A program made the position numbers and the translations under genes. A stretch of 33,520 bases of DNA from Afipia sp. (GTDB lineage Bacteria > Pseudomonadota > Alphaproteobacteria > Rhizobiales > Xanthobacteraceae). The stretch is taken from positions 1 to 33,520 of the forward strand of contig JAFKER010000024.1 of assembly GCA_017308595.1 (NCBI GenBank), in the 5' to 3' direction. How positions within the stretch are numbered: the stretch's first letter is position 1; each line of letters begins with the position of its first letter. The notes beneath the pieces were generated by a model, which saw only the letters and a list, made by a program, of their open reading frames with translations, did no database searches and was not told the origin of the DNA. This document shows, one piece after another, positions 16,970-25,563 of this stretch.

Positions 16970-17102
16970 TTGACTAAATAAGGTATCTCGGGCACTATGC
17001 TGTTATAGCTTGGCGGCGGCGCCGCACCTTCCGATTGCGGATACACACCAGTTTTTCTCAGAGAATCTCCCGACCTCCGGCAATGCCCTGCCGGAGGTTT
17101 TT
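16970..17102 (+). ncRNA. Candidate small RNA gene downstream of the porin
   Basis: The 344-base gap between the porin and the oxidoreductase holds a second + strand intrinsic terminator (17073-17102) with no reading frame to serve. Upstream, TTGACT (16970-16975) resembles a -35 box, with CACTAT or TATGCT candidates for -10 (16993-17002) at 17-20 base spacing. A transcript of roughly 90-100 bases would include a GC-rich self-complementary block (GCGGCGCCGC near 17014-17025). Alternatively the second hairpin is just a backup terminator for the porin. Confidence 0.3.
17073..17102 (+). terminator. Second + strand intrinsic terminator after the porin
   Basis: ACCTCCGGCA (17073-17082) pairs perfectly with TGCCGGAGGT (17089-17098) around a 6-base loop, and the T run spans 17098-17102. 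The T run is on the + strand side only, so it does not serve the - strand oxidoreductase gene that ends 30 bases away. Confidence 0.85.
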
Positions 17103-17131
17103 AGTTGGGATGTCCTGAACGGCGATTGCCG

Positions 17132-18145
17132 TTACCAGCCTTCCAGCACGAGCTTGCCGGTCGAGCGGCCGCCTTCGAGCAGGGCGTGAGCCTGCTTCAG
17201 ATTTACCGCGTTGATCTTGCCGAGCACCTTGTCCAGCGTGGTGCGCAATACGCCGTTGTCGATCAGGTTCGCGACATCGTCGAGCAGGTTGTGCTGCGCG
17301 ATCATGTCGTCGGTCTGGAACGATGATCGGGTGAACATCGATTCCCAGTGCAGCGACGCGGCCTTACCCTTGAGCAAATTGACATTGAGCGAGGTGGGAT
17401 CGTCGATCAGCCCGAGCTTGCCTTGCGGCGCGATGATGTCCGCAAGCGCCGCGAAGTGCTGATCTGTATTGGTGAGCGCCGCAATCAGCGCAACGGGCGG
17501 GACCTTCAACGCGTCGATCTGCTCCTTCATCGGCTTGGAATGATCGATGACATGATGCGCGCCGAGGTCGAGGCACCATTTGCGGGATTCAGGACGTGAC
17601 GCGGTGGCGACCACAGTGAGGCCGGTCAGCCGCCGCGCGAGCTGGATCAGGATCGAGCCGACTCCGCCGGCGCCGCCAACAATCAGCAACGTGCGCGGAT
17701 CGGCGCTCTTGCCCGGCGCGACACCGAGACGATCGAATAGCAATTCCCAGGCCGTGATCGAGGTGAGGGGAAGCGCGGCGGATTGCGCGAAGGACAATGT
17801 CTTCGGCTTGTGGCCGACGATCCGCTCGTCCACCAGATGAAACTCGGAGTTGGTGCCCTGGCGCTGGATCGATCCTGCGTACCAGACTTCATCGCCGGGC
17901 TTGAATAGCGTGACGTCCGGACCGACGGCATCCACGACACCAGAGGCGTCAAAGCCGAGGATTTTGACATCGCCTTCTTTCGGCTCGGCGCGTTTGCGAA
18001 CCTTATAATCCACCGGATTGGCGGAAATCGCTTTCACCGCGACGCGGATATCGCGCCCGCGAGGCTCCGGCTTATCGGCCTCAAAGTCGAACAGCGCATC
18101 CGGCGCATCGATCGGCAGCGATTTCCTGTAACCCACAGCTTTCAT
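17132..18145 (-). CDS. Zinc-independent alcohol dehydrogenase / quinone oxidoreductase family protein
   Basis: A 337-residue medium-chain reductase, close to the ZADH1/QOR-type proteins often annotated as zinc-type alcohol dehydrogenase-like. The GroES-like N-terminal half contains VKAISANPVDYKVRKR and ILGFDASGVV. The Rossmann half has LLIVGGAGGVGSILIQLARR, with the GGAGGVGS dinucleotide site at 157-164. The zinc-ligand cysteines of true zinc dehydrogenases are absent, so NADPH-dependent reduction of quinones or enones is the likelier role. It is divergent from the HxlR gene and probably controlled by it. Confidence 0.9.
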   Translation of the reverse strand: MKAVGYRKSLPIDAPDALFDFEADKPEPRGRDIRVAVKAISANPVDYKVRKRAEPKEGDVKILGFDASGVVDAVGPDVTLFKPGDEVWYAGSIQRQGTNSEFHLVDERIVGHKPKTLSFAQSAALPLTSITAWELLFDRLGVAPGKSADPRTLLIVGGAGGVGSILIQLARRLTGLTVVATASRPESRKWCLDLGAHHVIDHSKPMKEQIDALKVPPVALIAALTNTDQHFAALADIIAPQGKLGLIDDPTSLNVNLLKGKAASLHWESMFTRSSFQTDDMIAQHNLLDDVANLIDNGVLRTTLDKVLGKINAVNLKQAHALLEGGRSTGKLVLEGW

Positions 18146-18232
18146 TAGTCTTGCTCCATCTGGACCATTGTGGTCTGCACGACCTAACTGTCCTCGTCAG
18201 CCCATGTTTGCAAGTACTGTCATTTCAGGGAT

Positions 18233-18254
18233 ATAGTCACCGTTCGGATACTAA
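18233..18254. promoter_or_regulatory. Dyad operator candidate for the HxlR regulator
   Basis: ATAGTCACCG (18233-18242) and CGGATACTAA (18245-18254) form a 22-base inverted repeat that matches at 8 of 10 positions, centred in the intergenic region just before the HxlR start at 18268. It lies between two divergently transcribed genes, as expected for an HxlR operator that controls both. The assignment is inferred from position and symmetry only. Confidence 0.45.
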
Positions 18255-18267
18255 TGGATATCATCCC

Positions 18268-18690
18268 ATGAAACGACAGGATTTCGGCTGCGCCCCGGGA
18301 TGTTCGGTGGAGGTCACGCTCGATCTGATCGACGGCAAGTGGAAAGGGGTCATCCTCTACCACCTGCAGGAGGGGCGGCTGCGCTTTGGCGAACTGCGCA
18401 AACGGCTGCCACGGATCACCCAGCGGATGCTGACCAAGCAGCTTCGCGCCCTTGAGGAGGATGACCTGATCATCCGCAAGGTGTATGCGGAGGTTCCGCC
18501 GCGGGTGGACTATGAGTTGTCCGAAACGGGACAGCGGCTCCGCCCGGTGATCGATGCGCTCAAGGTGTGGGGTGACGACAATCGCGCCCGGCTTGATGCG
18601 GCATCTCAGGCGAAAGCCGCGGGAGCAGGGAAGGCCAGATCAAAAACCGAAACGACCTCGCGTTCGTCGCGAGAACCGCAACCCGCTTGA
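18268..18690 (+). CDS. HxlR family transcriptional regulator
   Basis: A 140-residue winged-helix regulator. The HxlR core runs from CSVEVTLDLIDGKWKGVILYHL to RVDYELSETGQRLRPVIDALKVW, with RFGELRKRLPRITQRMLTKQLRALEEDDLI (recognition part quoted: ITQRMLTKQLRALE). Two N-terminal cysteines in CAPGC suit thiol or electrophile sensing as in related HypR/QorR proteins, an inference supported by the divergent quinone-oxidoreductase-like gene. The ATG at 18268 was chosen because the domain starts there. A polar Ala/Ser/Lys tail of about 30 residues follows the domain. Confidence 0.9.
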   Translation: MKRQDFGCAPGCSVEVTLDLIDGKWKGVILYHLQEGRLRFGELRKRLPRITQRMLTKQLRALEEDDLIIRKVYAEVPPRVDYELSETGQRLRPVIDALKVWGDDNRARLDAASQAKAAGAGKARSKTETTSRSSREPQPA

Positions 18691-18730
18691 GCACCATTCA
18701 GACTTACCTTTGGCATCAGGATTGTTTTTC

Positions 18731-20122
18731 ATGACTCTTGTCCGTGCGCTTTCCGCGCTTTTCGCTTCTATCGTTCTCGCTGCGCCTGCACTGGCGCAGG
18801 ATCGTGTGGTTCCAGGGTCTCAGACCCAGCTTCGGATGTCCTATGCGCCGATCGTTCAGCGCGTGCAGCCCGCAGTGGTGAACGTCTACGCAGCGAAGGC
18901 GGTGCCGCGTAATCCGCTGCTGGACGATCCGATGTTCCGCCGCTTCTTCGGCGTTCCCGGCAATCAGCCGGAGCAGATGCAGCGCTCGCTCGGCTCGGGC
19001 GTGATGGTCGATGCATCGGGCCTCGTGGTCACCAACAACCACGTCATCGAAGGCGCGGATCAGGTGAAGGTCTCGTTGTCCGACAAGCGGGAGTTCGAAG
19101 CCGAGATCGTGCTGAAAGACAGCCGTACCGATCTTGCGGTGCTGCGCCTGAAGGATGTGAAAGAGAAATTCCCGACTCTCGACTTCGCCAATTCCGACGA
19201 TGCGCTGGTGGGCGACGTGGTGATCGCCATCGGCAATCCGTTCGGCGTCGGGCAGACCGTGACCCACGGCATCATCTCGGCGCTGGCGCGCACGCAGGTT
19301 GGCATCACCGACTATCAGTTCTTCATTCAGACCGACGCGGCGATCAATCCCGGCAACTCGGGCGGTGCGCTGGTGGATATGACCGGCAAGCTGGTTGGCG
19401 TGAACACCGCGATCTTCTCGCGCTCCGGCGGCTCGCAGGGCATCGGCTTCGCCATTCCCGCGAACATGGTGCGTGTTGTGGTCGCTTCCGCGAAGGGCGG
19501 CGGCAATGCGGTGAAGCGCCCTTGGCTTGGCGCGCGCCTGCAGGCGGTGACGCCGGAGATCGCCGAAACGCTCGGACTGAAGCGTCCGACCGGGGCGCTG
19601 GTCGCCAACGTGACGAGTGGAAGTCCATCGGCAAAGGCAGGCCTCAAGTTGTCGGATCTGATCTTGTCGATTGACGGCCAGGTCATCGACGATCCGAACG
19701 CGTTCGATTACCGCTTCGCGACCCGTCCGCTCGGGGGCACGGCGCAGGTCGACGTGCTGCGCGGCGGCAAGCCGGTCAAGCTGAGCATCGCGCTGGAAAC
19801 CGCACCGGACACTGGCCGCGACGAGATTGTTATCAAGGCCCGTTCGCCGTTCCAGGGTGCGAAGGTCGCCAACATTTCGCCCGCGCTGGCGGATGAACTG
19901 AAGCTCGACTCCAGCATCGAAGGCATCGTGGTCACCGACTTGCCCGAAAATGCGATTGCCGCGAATGTCGGATTCAAGAAGGGCGATGTGATCGTGGTCG
20001 TGAACGGCCAGAAGATCGGCCACACCCGCGATCTCGACAAGCTCGCAGCCGAAGGCTCGCGGCTCTGGCGCATCACGGTAATCCGTGGCGGCCAGCAGTT
20101 GAACGTCGTGCTGGGTGGATGA
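18731..20122 (+). CDS. Do family periplasmic serine endoprotease (DegP/DegQ-like)
   Basis: A periplasmic quality-control protease of 463 residues. The signal peptide is at 1-22 (ending ALAQ). The trypsin-like domain carries the triad His104 (TNNHVIEG), Asp134 (SRTDLAVL) and Ser210 (NPGNSGGAL). Two PDZ domains follow at about 255-345 and 365-455, matching DegP/DegQ architecture and length. The ATG at 18731 follows AGGA at 18718-18721; upstream in-frame sequence overlaps the HxlR gene and is not coding. The stop overlaps the rarA start (ATGA), so the two are coupled. Confidence 0.95.
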   Translation: MTLVRALSALFASIVLAAPALAQDRVVPGSQTQLRMSYAPIVQRVQPAVVNVYAAKAVPRNPLLDDPMFRRFFGVPGNQPEQMQRSLGSGVMVDASGLVVTNNHVIEGADQVKVSLSDKREFEAEIVLKDSRTDLAVLRLKDVKEKFPTLDFANSDDALVGDVVIAIGNPFGVGQTVTHGIISALARTQVGITDYQFFIQTDAAINPGNSGGALVDMTGKLVGVNTAIFSRSGGSQGIGFAIPANMVRVVVASAKGGGNAVKRPWLGARLQAVTPEIAETLGLKRPTGALVANVTSGSPSAKAGLKLSDLILSIDGQVIDDPNAFDYRFATRPLGGTAQVDVLRGGKPVKLSIALETAPDTGRDEIVIKARSPFQGAKVANISPALADELKLDSSIEGIVVTDLPENAIAANVGFKKGDVIVVVNGQKIGHTRDLDKLAAEGSRLWRITVIRGGQQLNVVLGG

Positions 20123-21450
20123 GTCCGAAGCGACCACAATCGTCTCCGAATCTCTTCGCCGCAGCCGGTCTGGAGCAGGATGCACCGCGTCCGCTGCCGG
20201 AAAAGCTGCGGCCGAGAACGCTCGGCGATGTGGTCGGGCAGGATCACATCCTCGGGCCTGATGGCGCGCTCACGCGCATGCTGGAAACACGCACGCTGGG
20301 CTCGCTGATCTTCTGGGGGCCGCCCGGCACCGGCAAGACGACCGTGGCGCGATTGCTGGCGGATGCCACCGAACTTCAGTTCGAGCAGATTTCCGCGGTC
20401 TTCTCCGGCGTCGCTGACCTGAAGAAGGTCTTCGATGCCGCACGCGCCCGCCGCGAGATGGGCAAGGGCACGCTGCTGTTCGTCGACGAGGTGCATCGTT
20501 TCAATCGCGCGCAGCAGGATTCCTTTCTGCCGGTCATGGAAGACGGAACCGTGGTGCTGGTCGGCGCCACCACGGAAAACCCATCGTTTGAACTGAATGC
20601 GGCGCTCCTGTCGCGTGCGCGCGTGCTGGTGTTCCAGTCGCTCGATCCGGATGCCGTGGAGAAACTTTATGCGCGCGCGGAAGACGTGCAGGGCAAAAAG
20701 CTGCCGCTGGATGCGGAAGCCCGCGCCGCGCTGGTGCGTATGGCCGATGGCGATGGCCGCGCTGCGCTGACACTGGCGGAGGAAGTCTGGCGTGCCGCGC
20801 GCGCCGATGAGGTTTTCAATGCCGCGCAGTTACAGGACATCCTGCAGCGCCGCGCGCCGATCTACGACAAGTCCGCGGATGGTCACTACAACCTGATCTC
20901 GGCGCTGCATAAGTCCGTCCGCGGATCCGATCCGGATGCGGCGCTGTATTATCTCGCGCGGATGCTGGATGCGGGCGAGGACCCGCTGTTCCTTGCGCGG
21001 CGCGTGGTGCGGATGGCGGTAGAGGATATCGGTCTCGCCGATCCGCAGGCGTTGGTGATCTGCAATGCCGCCAAGGATGCCTATGATTTTCTTGGCAGCC
21101 CCGAAGGCGAACTCGCCATCGCGCAGGCGGTGATCTATATCGCGACCGCGCCGAAATCCAACGCCGGTTACATGGCTTACAAGTCCGCGATGCGCACGGC
21201 GAAGGAGGGCGGCTCGCTGCTGCCGCCGAAGCATATTCTTAATTCGCCGACCAAGCTGATGCAGGCTGAAGGCTACGGTTCCGGCTATCAGTACGACCAC
21301 GACATGCCCGATGCTTTTTCGGGGCAGGACTACTTTCCGGAAGCGCTCGGTCGCCAGACGCTCTACGATCCGCCGGATCGTGGCTTTGAGCGCGAGATTC
21401 GCAAGCGGCTCGATTACTGGGCCAAGCTGAGAAAAGACAGATCATCATGA
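20119..21450 (+). CDS. rarA: Replication-associated recombination protein A (RarA/MgsA)
   Basis: An AAA+ ATPase of the clamp-loader type that acts at stalled replication forks. The 443 residues show Walker A GPPGTGKT (67-74), Walker B LLFVDEVHRFNR (119-130), sensor 1 VGATTENPSFELN, and the C-terminal MgsA region with PKSNAGYMAYKSAM and FSGQDYFPEALGRQTLYDP (short parts quoted). An NLF near the N terminus resembles the SSB/clamp-interacting end of the family. It overlaps the protease gene upstream and the pseudouridine synthase gene downstream, both by 4 bases. Confidence 0.95.
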   Translation: MSPKRPQSSPNLFAAAGLEQDAPRPLPEKLRPRTLGDVVGQDHILGPDGALTRMLETRTLGSLIFWGPPGTGKTTVARLLADATELQFEQISAVFSGVADLKKVFDAARARREMGKGTLLFVDEVHRFNRAQQDSFLPVMEDGTVVLVGATTENPSFELNAALLSRARVLVFQSLDPDAVEKLYARAEDVQGKKLPLDAEARAALVRMADGDGRAALTLAEEVWRAARADEVFNAAQLQDILQRRAPIYDKSADGHYNLISALHKSVRGSDPDAALYYLARMLDAGEDPLFLARRVVRMAVEDIGLADPQALVICNAAKDAYDFLGSPEGELAIAQAVIYIATAPKSNAGYMAYKSAMRTAKEGGSLLPPKHILNSPTKLMQAEGYGSGYQYDHDMPDAFSGQDYFPEALGRQTLYDPPDRGFEREIRKRLDYWAKLRKDRSS

Positions 21451-22694
21451 GCCGCCGCTTCAGAAAACCTCTGGAAAAGAAATCCGTGCGCGACGACCGC
21501 AAGGGCGACAAGCGCGGTCCCGCAAAGCGTGGCTCGGGGAAATCTGCATCGGGCAAGCCGGGGCCCGGCAAGCCATCATTTGGTACGCGAACCTCAGAAA
21601 AGCGCGGTCCGGCCTCCGCCGGAAAATTCGCGTCGCGCCCCCCGGCGCGTGAAGCGCGACCGGAGCCGGTGCGCGAGGAAAAGGCCGCGCCGCCGCCGTT
21701 GCCGACCAAGGTGCAGACCGTCGTCGTCACGGCCGATGAAAACAACATGCGCGTGGACCGATTTCTCGAGCATCGTTTTCCCGGCCTGTCATTCTCCCAC
21801 ATCCAGCGCGTCGTTCGCAAAGGCGAGTTGCGCGTGAACGGCAAGCGCGCCGACAGCAAGGACCGGCTCGAAGAAGGACAGAGCGTCCGCATTCCGCCGC
21901 TGAAGATCGATGCGCCGAAGGCCGGTGGCGAGCTGTCCGAGGCCGCGACCAAGACGCTCGAAGAATTGCGCAAGATGATTCTGTTCGAGGACGACGACCT
22001 GATGGTGCTCAACAAGCCTGCGGGTCTTGCCGTGCAGGGCGGTTCGGGCATGACGAAGCATGTCGATCAGATGCTGGAGGTGATGCGCGACGCCAAGGGC
22101 CAGAAGCCGCGTCTCGTTCATCGTCTCGACCGTGAAACGTCCGGCTGCCTGTTGATCGCCAAGACGCGTTTTGCAGCGAGTGCGCTCACCGGCTCGTTCC
22201 GCCATCGCTCCGCGCGCAAAATCTACTGGGCGCTGGTGGCGGGTGTGCCGAAGCCGAAGCAGGGCCGCATCTCGACGTATCTGGCGAAGGAAGAGAGCGA
22301 GGAAGATTCCATCATGCGCGTCGCGGCCCATGGCGACGAGGGTGCGGCCCATGCGGTGACATACTATGCGGTGGTCGAGGCCTCGGCGCAGAAGCTGGCC
22401 TGGGTGTCGCTGAAGCCGGTCACGGGGCGCACACATCAATTGCGCGCGCATATGGCGCATATCGATCACGCGATCGTGGGCGATCCGAAGTACTTCAACA
22501 AGGAAAACTGGCAGTTGCCTGGCGGCATCCAGAAGCGGCTGCATCTTCTGGCGCGCCGCATTGTGATCCCGCATCCGCGCGGCGGTTTCATCGATGTGAC
22601 CGCGCCGCTGCCGCCGCATATGCAGCAGTCATGGAACCTGCTCGGCCTTGAGGGTGACCGGTTCGATCCGATCGAAAACGCCCCGGAAGAGTGA
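21447..22694 (+). CDS. RluA-family (RluC-type) 23S rRNA pseudouridine synthase
   Basis: Isomerises uridine to pseudouridine in rRNA. Of 415 residues, the first 90 or so form a basic, Gly/Pro/Lys-rich, apparently disordered extension. An S4 RNA-binding domain follows (VDRFLEHRFPGLSFSHIQ, about 102-150), then the catalytic domain with HRLDRETSG (225-233; catalytic Asp228), RTHQLRAHMAHI and DPKYF. RluC/RluD proteins are usually around 320 residues, so the N-terminal extension is extra. The ATG overlaps the rarA stop (ATGA). The exact target uridines cannot be assigned. Confidence 0.93.
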   Translation: MSRRFRKPLEKKSVRDDRKGDKRGPAKRGSGKSASGKPGPGKPSFGTRTSEKRGPASAGKFASRPPAREARPEPVREEKAAPPPLPTKVQTVVVTADENNMRVDRFLEHRFPGLSFSHIQRVVRKGELRVNGKRADSKDRLEEGQSVRIPPLKIDAPKAGGELSEAATKTLEELRKMILFEDDDLMVLNKPAGLAVQGGSGMTKHVDQMLEVMRDAKGQKPRLVHRLDRETSGCLLIAKTRFAASALTGSFRHRSARKIYWALVAGVPKPKQGRISTYLAKEESEEDSIMRVAAHGDEGAAHAVTYYAVVEASAQKLAWVSLKPVTGRTHQLRAHMAHIDHAIVGDPKYFNKENWQLPGGIQKRLHLLARRIVIPHPRGGFIDVTAPLPPHMQQSWNLLGLEGDRFDPIENAPEE

Positions 22695-22739
22695 TCACGT
22701 ACGAGCGACGCTCTTGCCGCCGCAGCGCGGGATGCCGAT

Positions 22740-23120
22740 ATGTTGGTGATGCACAAGACAGCTTTTGCAATGGCTCTCGCGCTCTTCGCTGTTCTCGCGG
22801 GCAGCGCCCGCGCGCAAATCTATCCACCGGGCGGCATTAACAATCAGCCGGTGATTCCGTTTCCGACCGCGCCGCCTGCACCGCCACCGCCGCCGATTGT
22901 GGTGCCGAAGGTTCCGCAGATGAATTCGCCGCCGCCGTTCGCGTTGCAGAACACCACGCCGGGCCGCGTCACGCAGGACACGCCACCGGAACCTGTCCTC
23001 AGGCGTGAGCGCCGTCGCTCGTTCAGCGACCGTGTGGCGCGTTGTCTTGATGACGGCGCGGCATGGGGCATGAATCCAAATCAGCGCGCGGCATATTCGC
23101 GCCAATGTGCAAATCAGTAG
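22740..23120 (+). CDS. Secreted proline-rich hypothetical protein
   Basis: 126 residues of unknown function. A signal peptide (about 1-26, ending SARAQ) is followed by a proline-rich low-complexity stretch (PTAPPAPPPPP and PPEPVLRRERRR) and a short conserved-looking C-terminal domain with two cysteines (RCLDDGAAWGMNPNQRAAYSRQC), which may form a disulphide in the periplasm. A second ATG at 22749 is an equally good start. It lies between the pseudouridine synthase and the ATP12 gene, 45 bases after the former; its stop overlaps the ribosome binding site of the latter. Confidence 0.75.
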   Translation: MLVMHKTAFAMALALFAVLAGSARAQIYPPGGINNQPVIPFPTAPPAPPPPPIVVPKVPQMNSPPPFALQNTTPGRVTQDTPPEPVLRRERRRSFSDRVARCLDDGAAWGMNPNQRAAYSRQCANQ

Positions 23121-23129
23121 GGCCAGTGA

Positions 23130-23903
23130 ATGCGCGAACTGTTCGATGACATTGAAGGCAAGTTGTCGCCGGACCCGCGCGAGGCCTCGCAGAAGTCATC
23201 GCGCACGCCGCTGCGCAAGAAGTTCTATACCAGCGCGGGTGTGGCCGAAGGCCCGGACGGTTTCGGGATCACGCTCGACGGCAAGCAGGTCCGCACGCCC
23301 GGCAAGAATTTACTCGCTGCGCCGACGCGCGATCTGGCTGAAGCCATTGCAGCGGAGTGGGATGCGCAGGGCGAGAACATCGATCCGATGTCGATGCCGC
23401 TGACGCGTCTGGCCAACAGCGTGATCGATGGCGTCGCTGGAAATGTTCAGGCTGTTGCCGACGACGCCGCGAAGTATCTCGAAACGGATCTGTTGTATTA
23501 TCGCGCCGGTTTTCCTGAAGCCTTGGTCGCACGGCAGGCCGAACACTGGGACCCGGTGCTGCGGTGGGCTGCGGATACGCTTGGCGCACATTTCATTCTC
23601 GGCGAGGGTGTGGTGCATGTGTGCCAGCCGGAAACCGCCGTTGCTGCGGCGCGCGGAGTGCTGCCGTCGGAGGCCTGGCCGGTCGGTGCGTTTCATCTGG
23701 TGACAACGATGACAGGGTCGGCGCTGCTCGCGCTGGCGCTCAAGAATGGCGTGCTCGATGGTGCGCAGGTCTGGGCCGCCGCGCATGTGGACGAGGACTG
23801 GAACAGCGAGAAATGGGGCGCGGACGAAGAGGTCGCGGCCCGCCGCGCGTCGAAGTTCAGGGATTTCGAGGCAGCTGTGCGGGTGCTGAAGGCGCTCGGC
23901 TGA
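23130..23903 (+). CDS. ATP12 family F1-ATPase assembly chaperone
   Basis: Homologue of mitochondrial Atp12, which binds the F1 alpha subunit during ATP synthase assembly; known in alphaproteobacteria. The 257 residues contain KKFYTSAGVAEGPDGFGITLDGKQVRTP (KFYTSAGV and LDGKQVRTP diagnostic), LAEAIAAEWDAQGENIDP with PMTRLANSVID-like PLTRLANSVID, and YLETDLLYYRA. TAGGG at 23118-23122 lies 7 bases before the ATG. It follows the secreted protein closely, and no ATP synthase genes are nearby. Confidence 0.92.
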   Translation: MRELFDDIEGKLSPDPREASQKSSRTPLRKKFYTSAGVAEGPDGFGITLDGKQVRTPGKNLLAAPTRDLAEAIAAEWDAQGENIDPMSMPLTRLANSVIDGVAGNVQAVADDAAKYLETDLLYYRAGFPEALVARQAEHWDPVLRWAADTLGAHFILGEGVVHVCQPETAVAAARGVLPSEAWPVGAFHLVTTMTGSALLALALKNGVLDGAQVWAAAHVDEDWNSEKWGADEEVAARRASKFRDFEAAVRVLKALG

Positions 23904-23967
23904 CCCTTTCGGTTAACAACACGTTTACGACGCCAGGTTTAAGGTCCTCGCCAGAGGATTTCCCCCC

Positions 23968-25563
23968 ATGTCGATTGCCATCAATCCCGTATTCCCGGTC
24001 GTTGCCGCCCAGCCCGCGGCGGTGGTTGCCCTGCAGCCGGGGACGGTGATTGACGCCACAGTGCTGAAGCAGCTCGATGCCAATCTGGTCCGCATCGCGA
24101 TTGCGAACCTGACCATCGAAGTGCTGTCCGAGGTGCCGTTGCAGCCCGGCCAGAAGCTGCAGCTTGCGGTGTCGCAGACGCCGCAGGGCGTGCGGCTGCA
24201 GATCGTGCCGGGCGAGGGTGCGCCATCGTCTGCAAGCGGAACGGCGGCCGGAACCGACAGCATCAATGTGCCGAAGGCGGATGCGCCGGTGCAGGCCGCC
24301 GCAGCGGGGCGCGTGCTGACAAATCTCGAAGCGCTCGCCGTTTCGGCGGCGGTGCAGAGCGCCGCCGCGCGGCAGGGCAGCCTGTCGCCGCTGTTTGCGA
24401 ATCTCGGCGTCGCGATGACATCGCCTGCCGTGCCGCAGACATTGCAGCAGGCAGCGGCGCAACTGCTTGCGCAGCGGACGCCGCTGACTGAAAATCTCAC
24501 CGGCGATGCGCTGAAAACAGCGTTCCAGAAGTCCGGCCTTTTTCTGGAGCAAGGCCTCGCGTCATCGCAAGGCGCGAACGGTCCCGATCTGAAGGCCGCG
24601 CTGATTGTGTTTCGCCAAACCGTTTCATCATGGCTTGGCAATATGTCCGCGCCGGAAACCGCGGCGCAGCCGCAGCCAGCCAGCGTGCCGCAGACCGGCG
24701 CGCCGCCGCTTGCGCCGGAGATGGACGGTGACATCCTGCTGCCGCAAGCCGCAGCACGCATCGCCGAGGATGCCGCCGAGCTTGATGGCAAAGTCCGCGT
24801 TTATGCTCCCAACGAGCCGCTTCCGACGGCCGTGAACCGGGCCGCGGCGGCCAGCGCCGGACTGACGGCGTTGCAGGAGGTGCTTCAAGGCTTTCCGAAG
24901 GGCGTCCAGGACGAAGTCGCAAAGCTCCTTCATGCCGAAGCACAGTCAGGCGTATCCCGTATGCCCGCCGATGGCGACGAGATTGCGCGCACCAATGTTC
25001 CGCCGCCGCCGTTTCGCGGGTCCGAACCGAGTGCGCAGTCTGTTGCGCTGCCGTCGCTCGTTCCTGACGATGCGCCTGCGACCATGGCGCACCGCCTGAT
25101 CGAAAACACGGATGCTGCGCTCGCGCGGCAGACGCTGCTGCAGGCGGCCTCGCTGCCGGTGGATACACCGGGCCTGCGCAACGACCCCGCCGTGCCGCGC
25201 TGGAATTTTGAAATCCCGTTCGCGACTCCGCAGGGCACGGCCGTCGCGCAGTTCGAGATTTCGCGCGATGGCGCAGGCAATGAGACCGAAGCCGCGAGCC
25301 GGGTCTGGCGCGCGCGTTTCTCGCTTGATGTCGAGCCGAGCGGGCCTGTCCATGCGCTGGTGTCGCTCAGCAACGGGCGAACATCGGTGCGGATGTGCGC
25401 CGAGCGGCCCGCGACCGCTGCGCAACTGCGCATCAATGCCCCGCAACTGTCCCATGCGCTACGCGAAGCTGCGCTTGAGCCCGGTGACATCGTGATCGGC
25501 GAGGGCGCGCCGCCGAAAGCCGCGCCGCCGCCGGCTGGCCATTTTCTGGATCGTGCATTGTGA
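23968..25563 (+). CDS. Flagellar hook-length control (FliK)-like protein
   Basis: 531 residues. The N-terminal part is Ala/Val/Gln-rich, with ANLTIEVLSEVPLQPGQKLQLAV. The middle is low-complexity, rich in Ala and Pro. The C-terminal 120 residues match the Flg_hook fold of FliK (WNFEIPFATPQGTAVAQFEI, WRARFSLDVEPSGPVHALVSL, LREAALEPGDIVI). FliK measures hook length and triggers the export switch in FlhB. The adjacent FlhB-like gene overlaps its end, which supports a link to flagellar or related secretion. No other flagellar gene is in the window. Confidence 0.8.
   Translation: MSIAINPVFPVVAAQPAAVVALQPGTVIDATVLKQLDANLVRIAIANLTIEVLSEVPLQPGQKLQLAVSQTPQGVRLQIVPGEGAPSSASGTAAGTDSINVPKADAPVQAAAAGRVLTNLEALAVSAAVQSAAARQGSLSPLFANLGVAMTSPAVPQTLQQAAAQLLAQRTPLTENLTGDALKTAFQKSGLFLEQGLASSQGANGPDLKAALIVFRQTVSSWLGNMSAPETAAQPQPASVPQTGAPPLAPEMDGDILLPQAAARIAEDAAELDGKVRVYAPNEPLPTAVNRAAAASAGLTALQEVLQGFPKGVQDEVAKLLHAEAQSGVSRMPADGDEIARTNVPPPPFRGSEPSAQSVALPSLVPDDAPATMAHRLIENTDAALARQTLLQAASLPVDTPGLRNDPAVPRWNFEIPFATPQGTAVAQFEISRDGAGNETEAASRVWRARFSLDVEPSGPVHALVSLSNGRTSVRMCAERPATAAQLRINAPQLSHALREAALEPGDIVIGEGAPPKAAPPPAGHFLDRAL

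Noticed and set aside
17073-17102. Hairpin considered as terminator of the - strand oxidoreductase
   Set aside because: The T run lies on the + strand side only; read on the - strand, the hairpin is not followed by T residues.
18716-20185. A 489-codon open frame on the - strand opposite the protease gene
   Set aside because: It mirrors the protease in codon phase, contains no domain, and runs through the protease start and stop.
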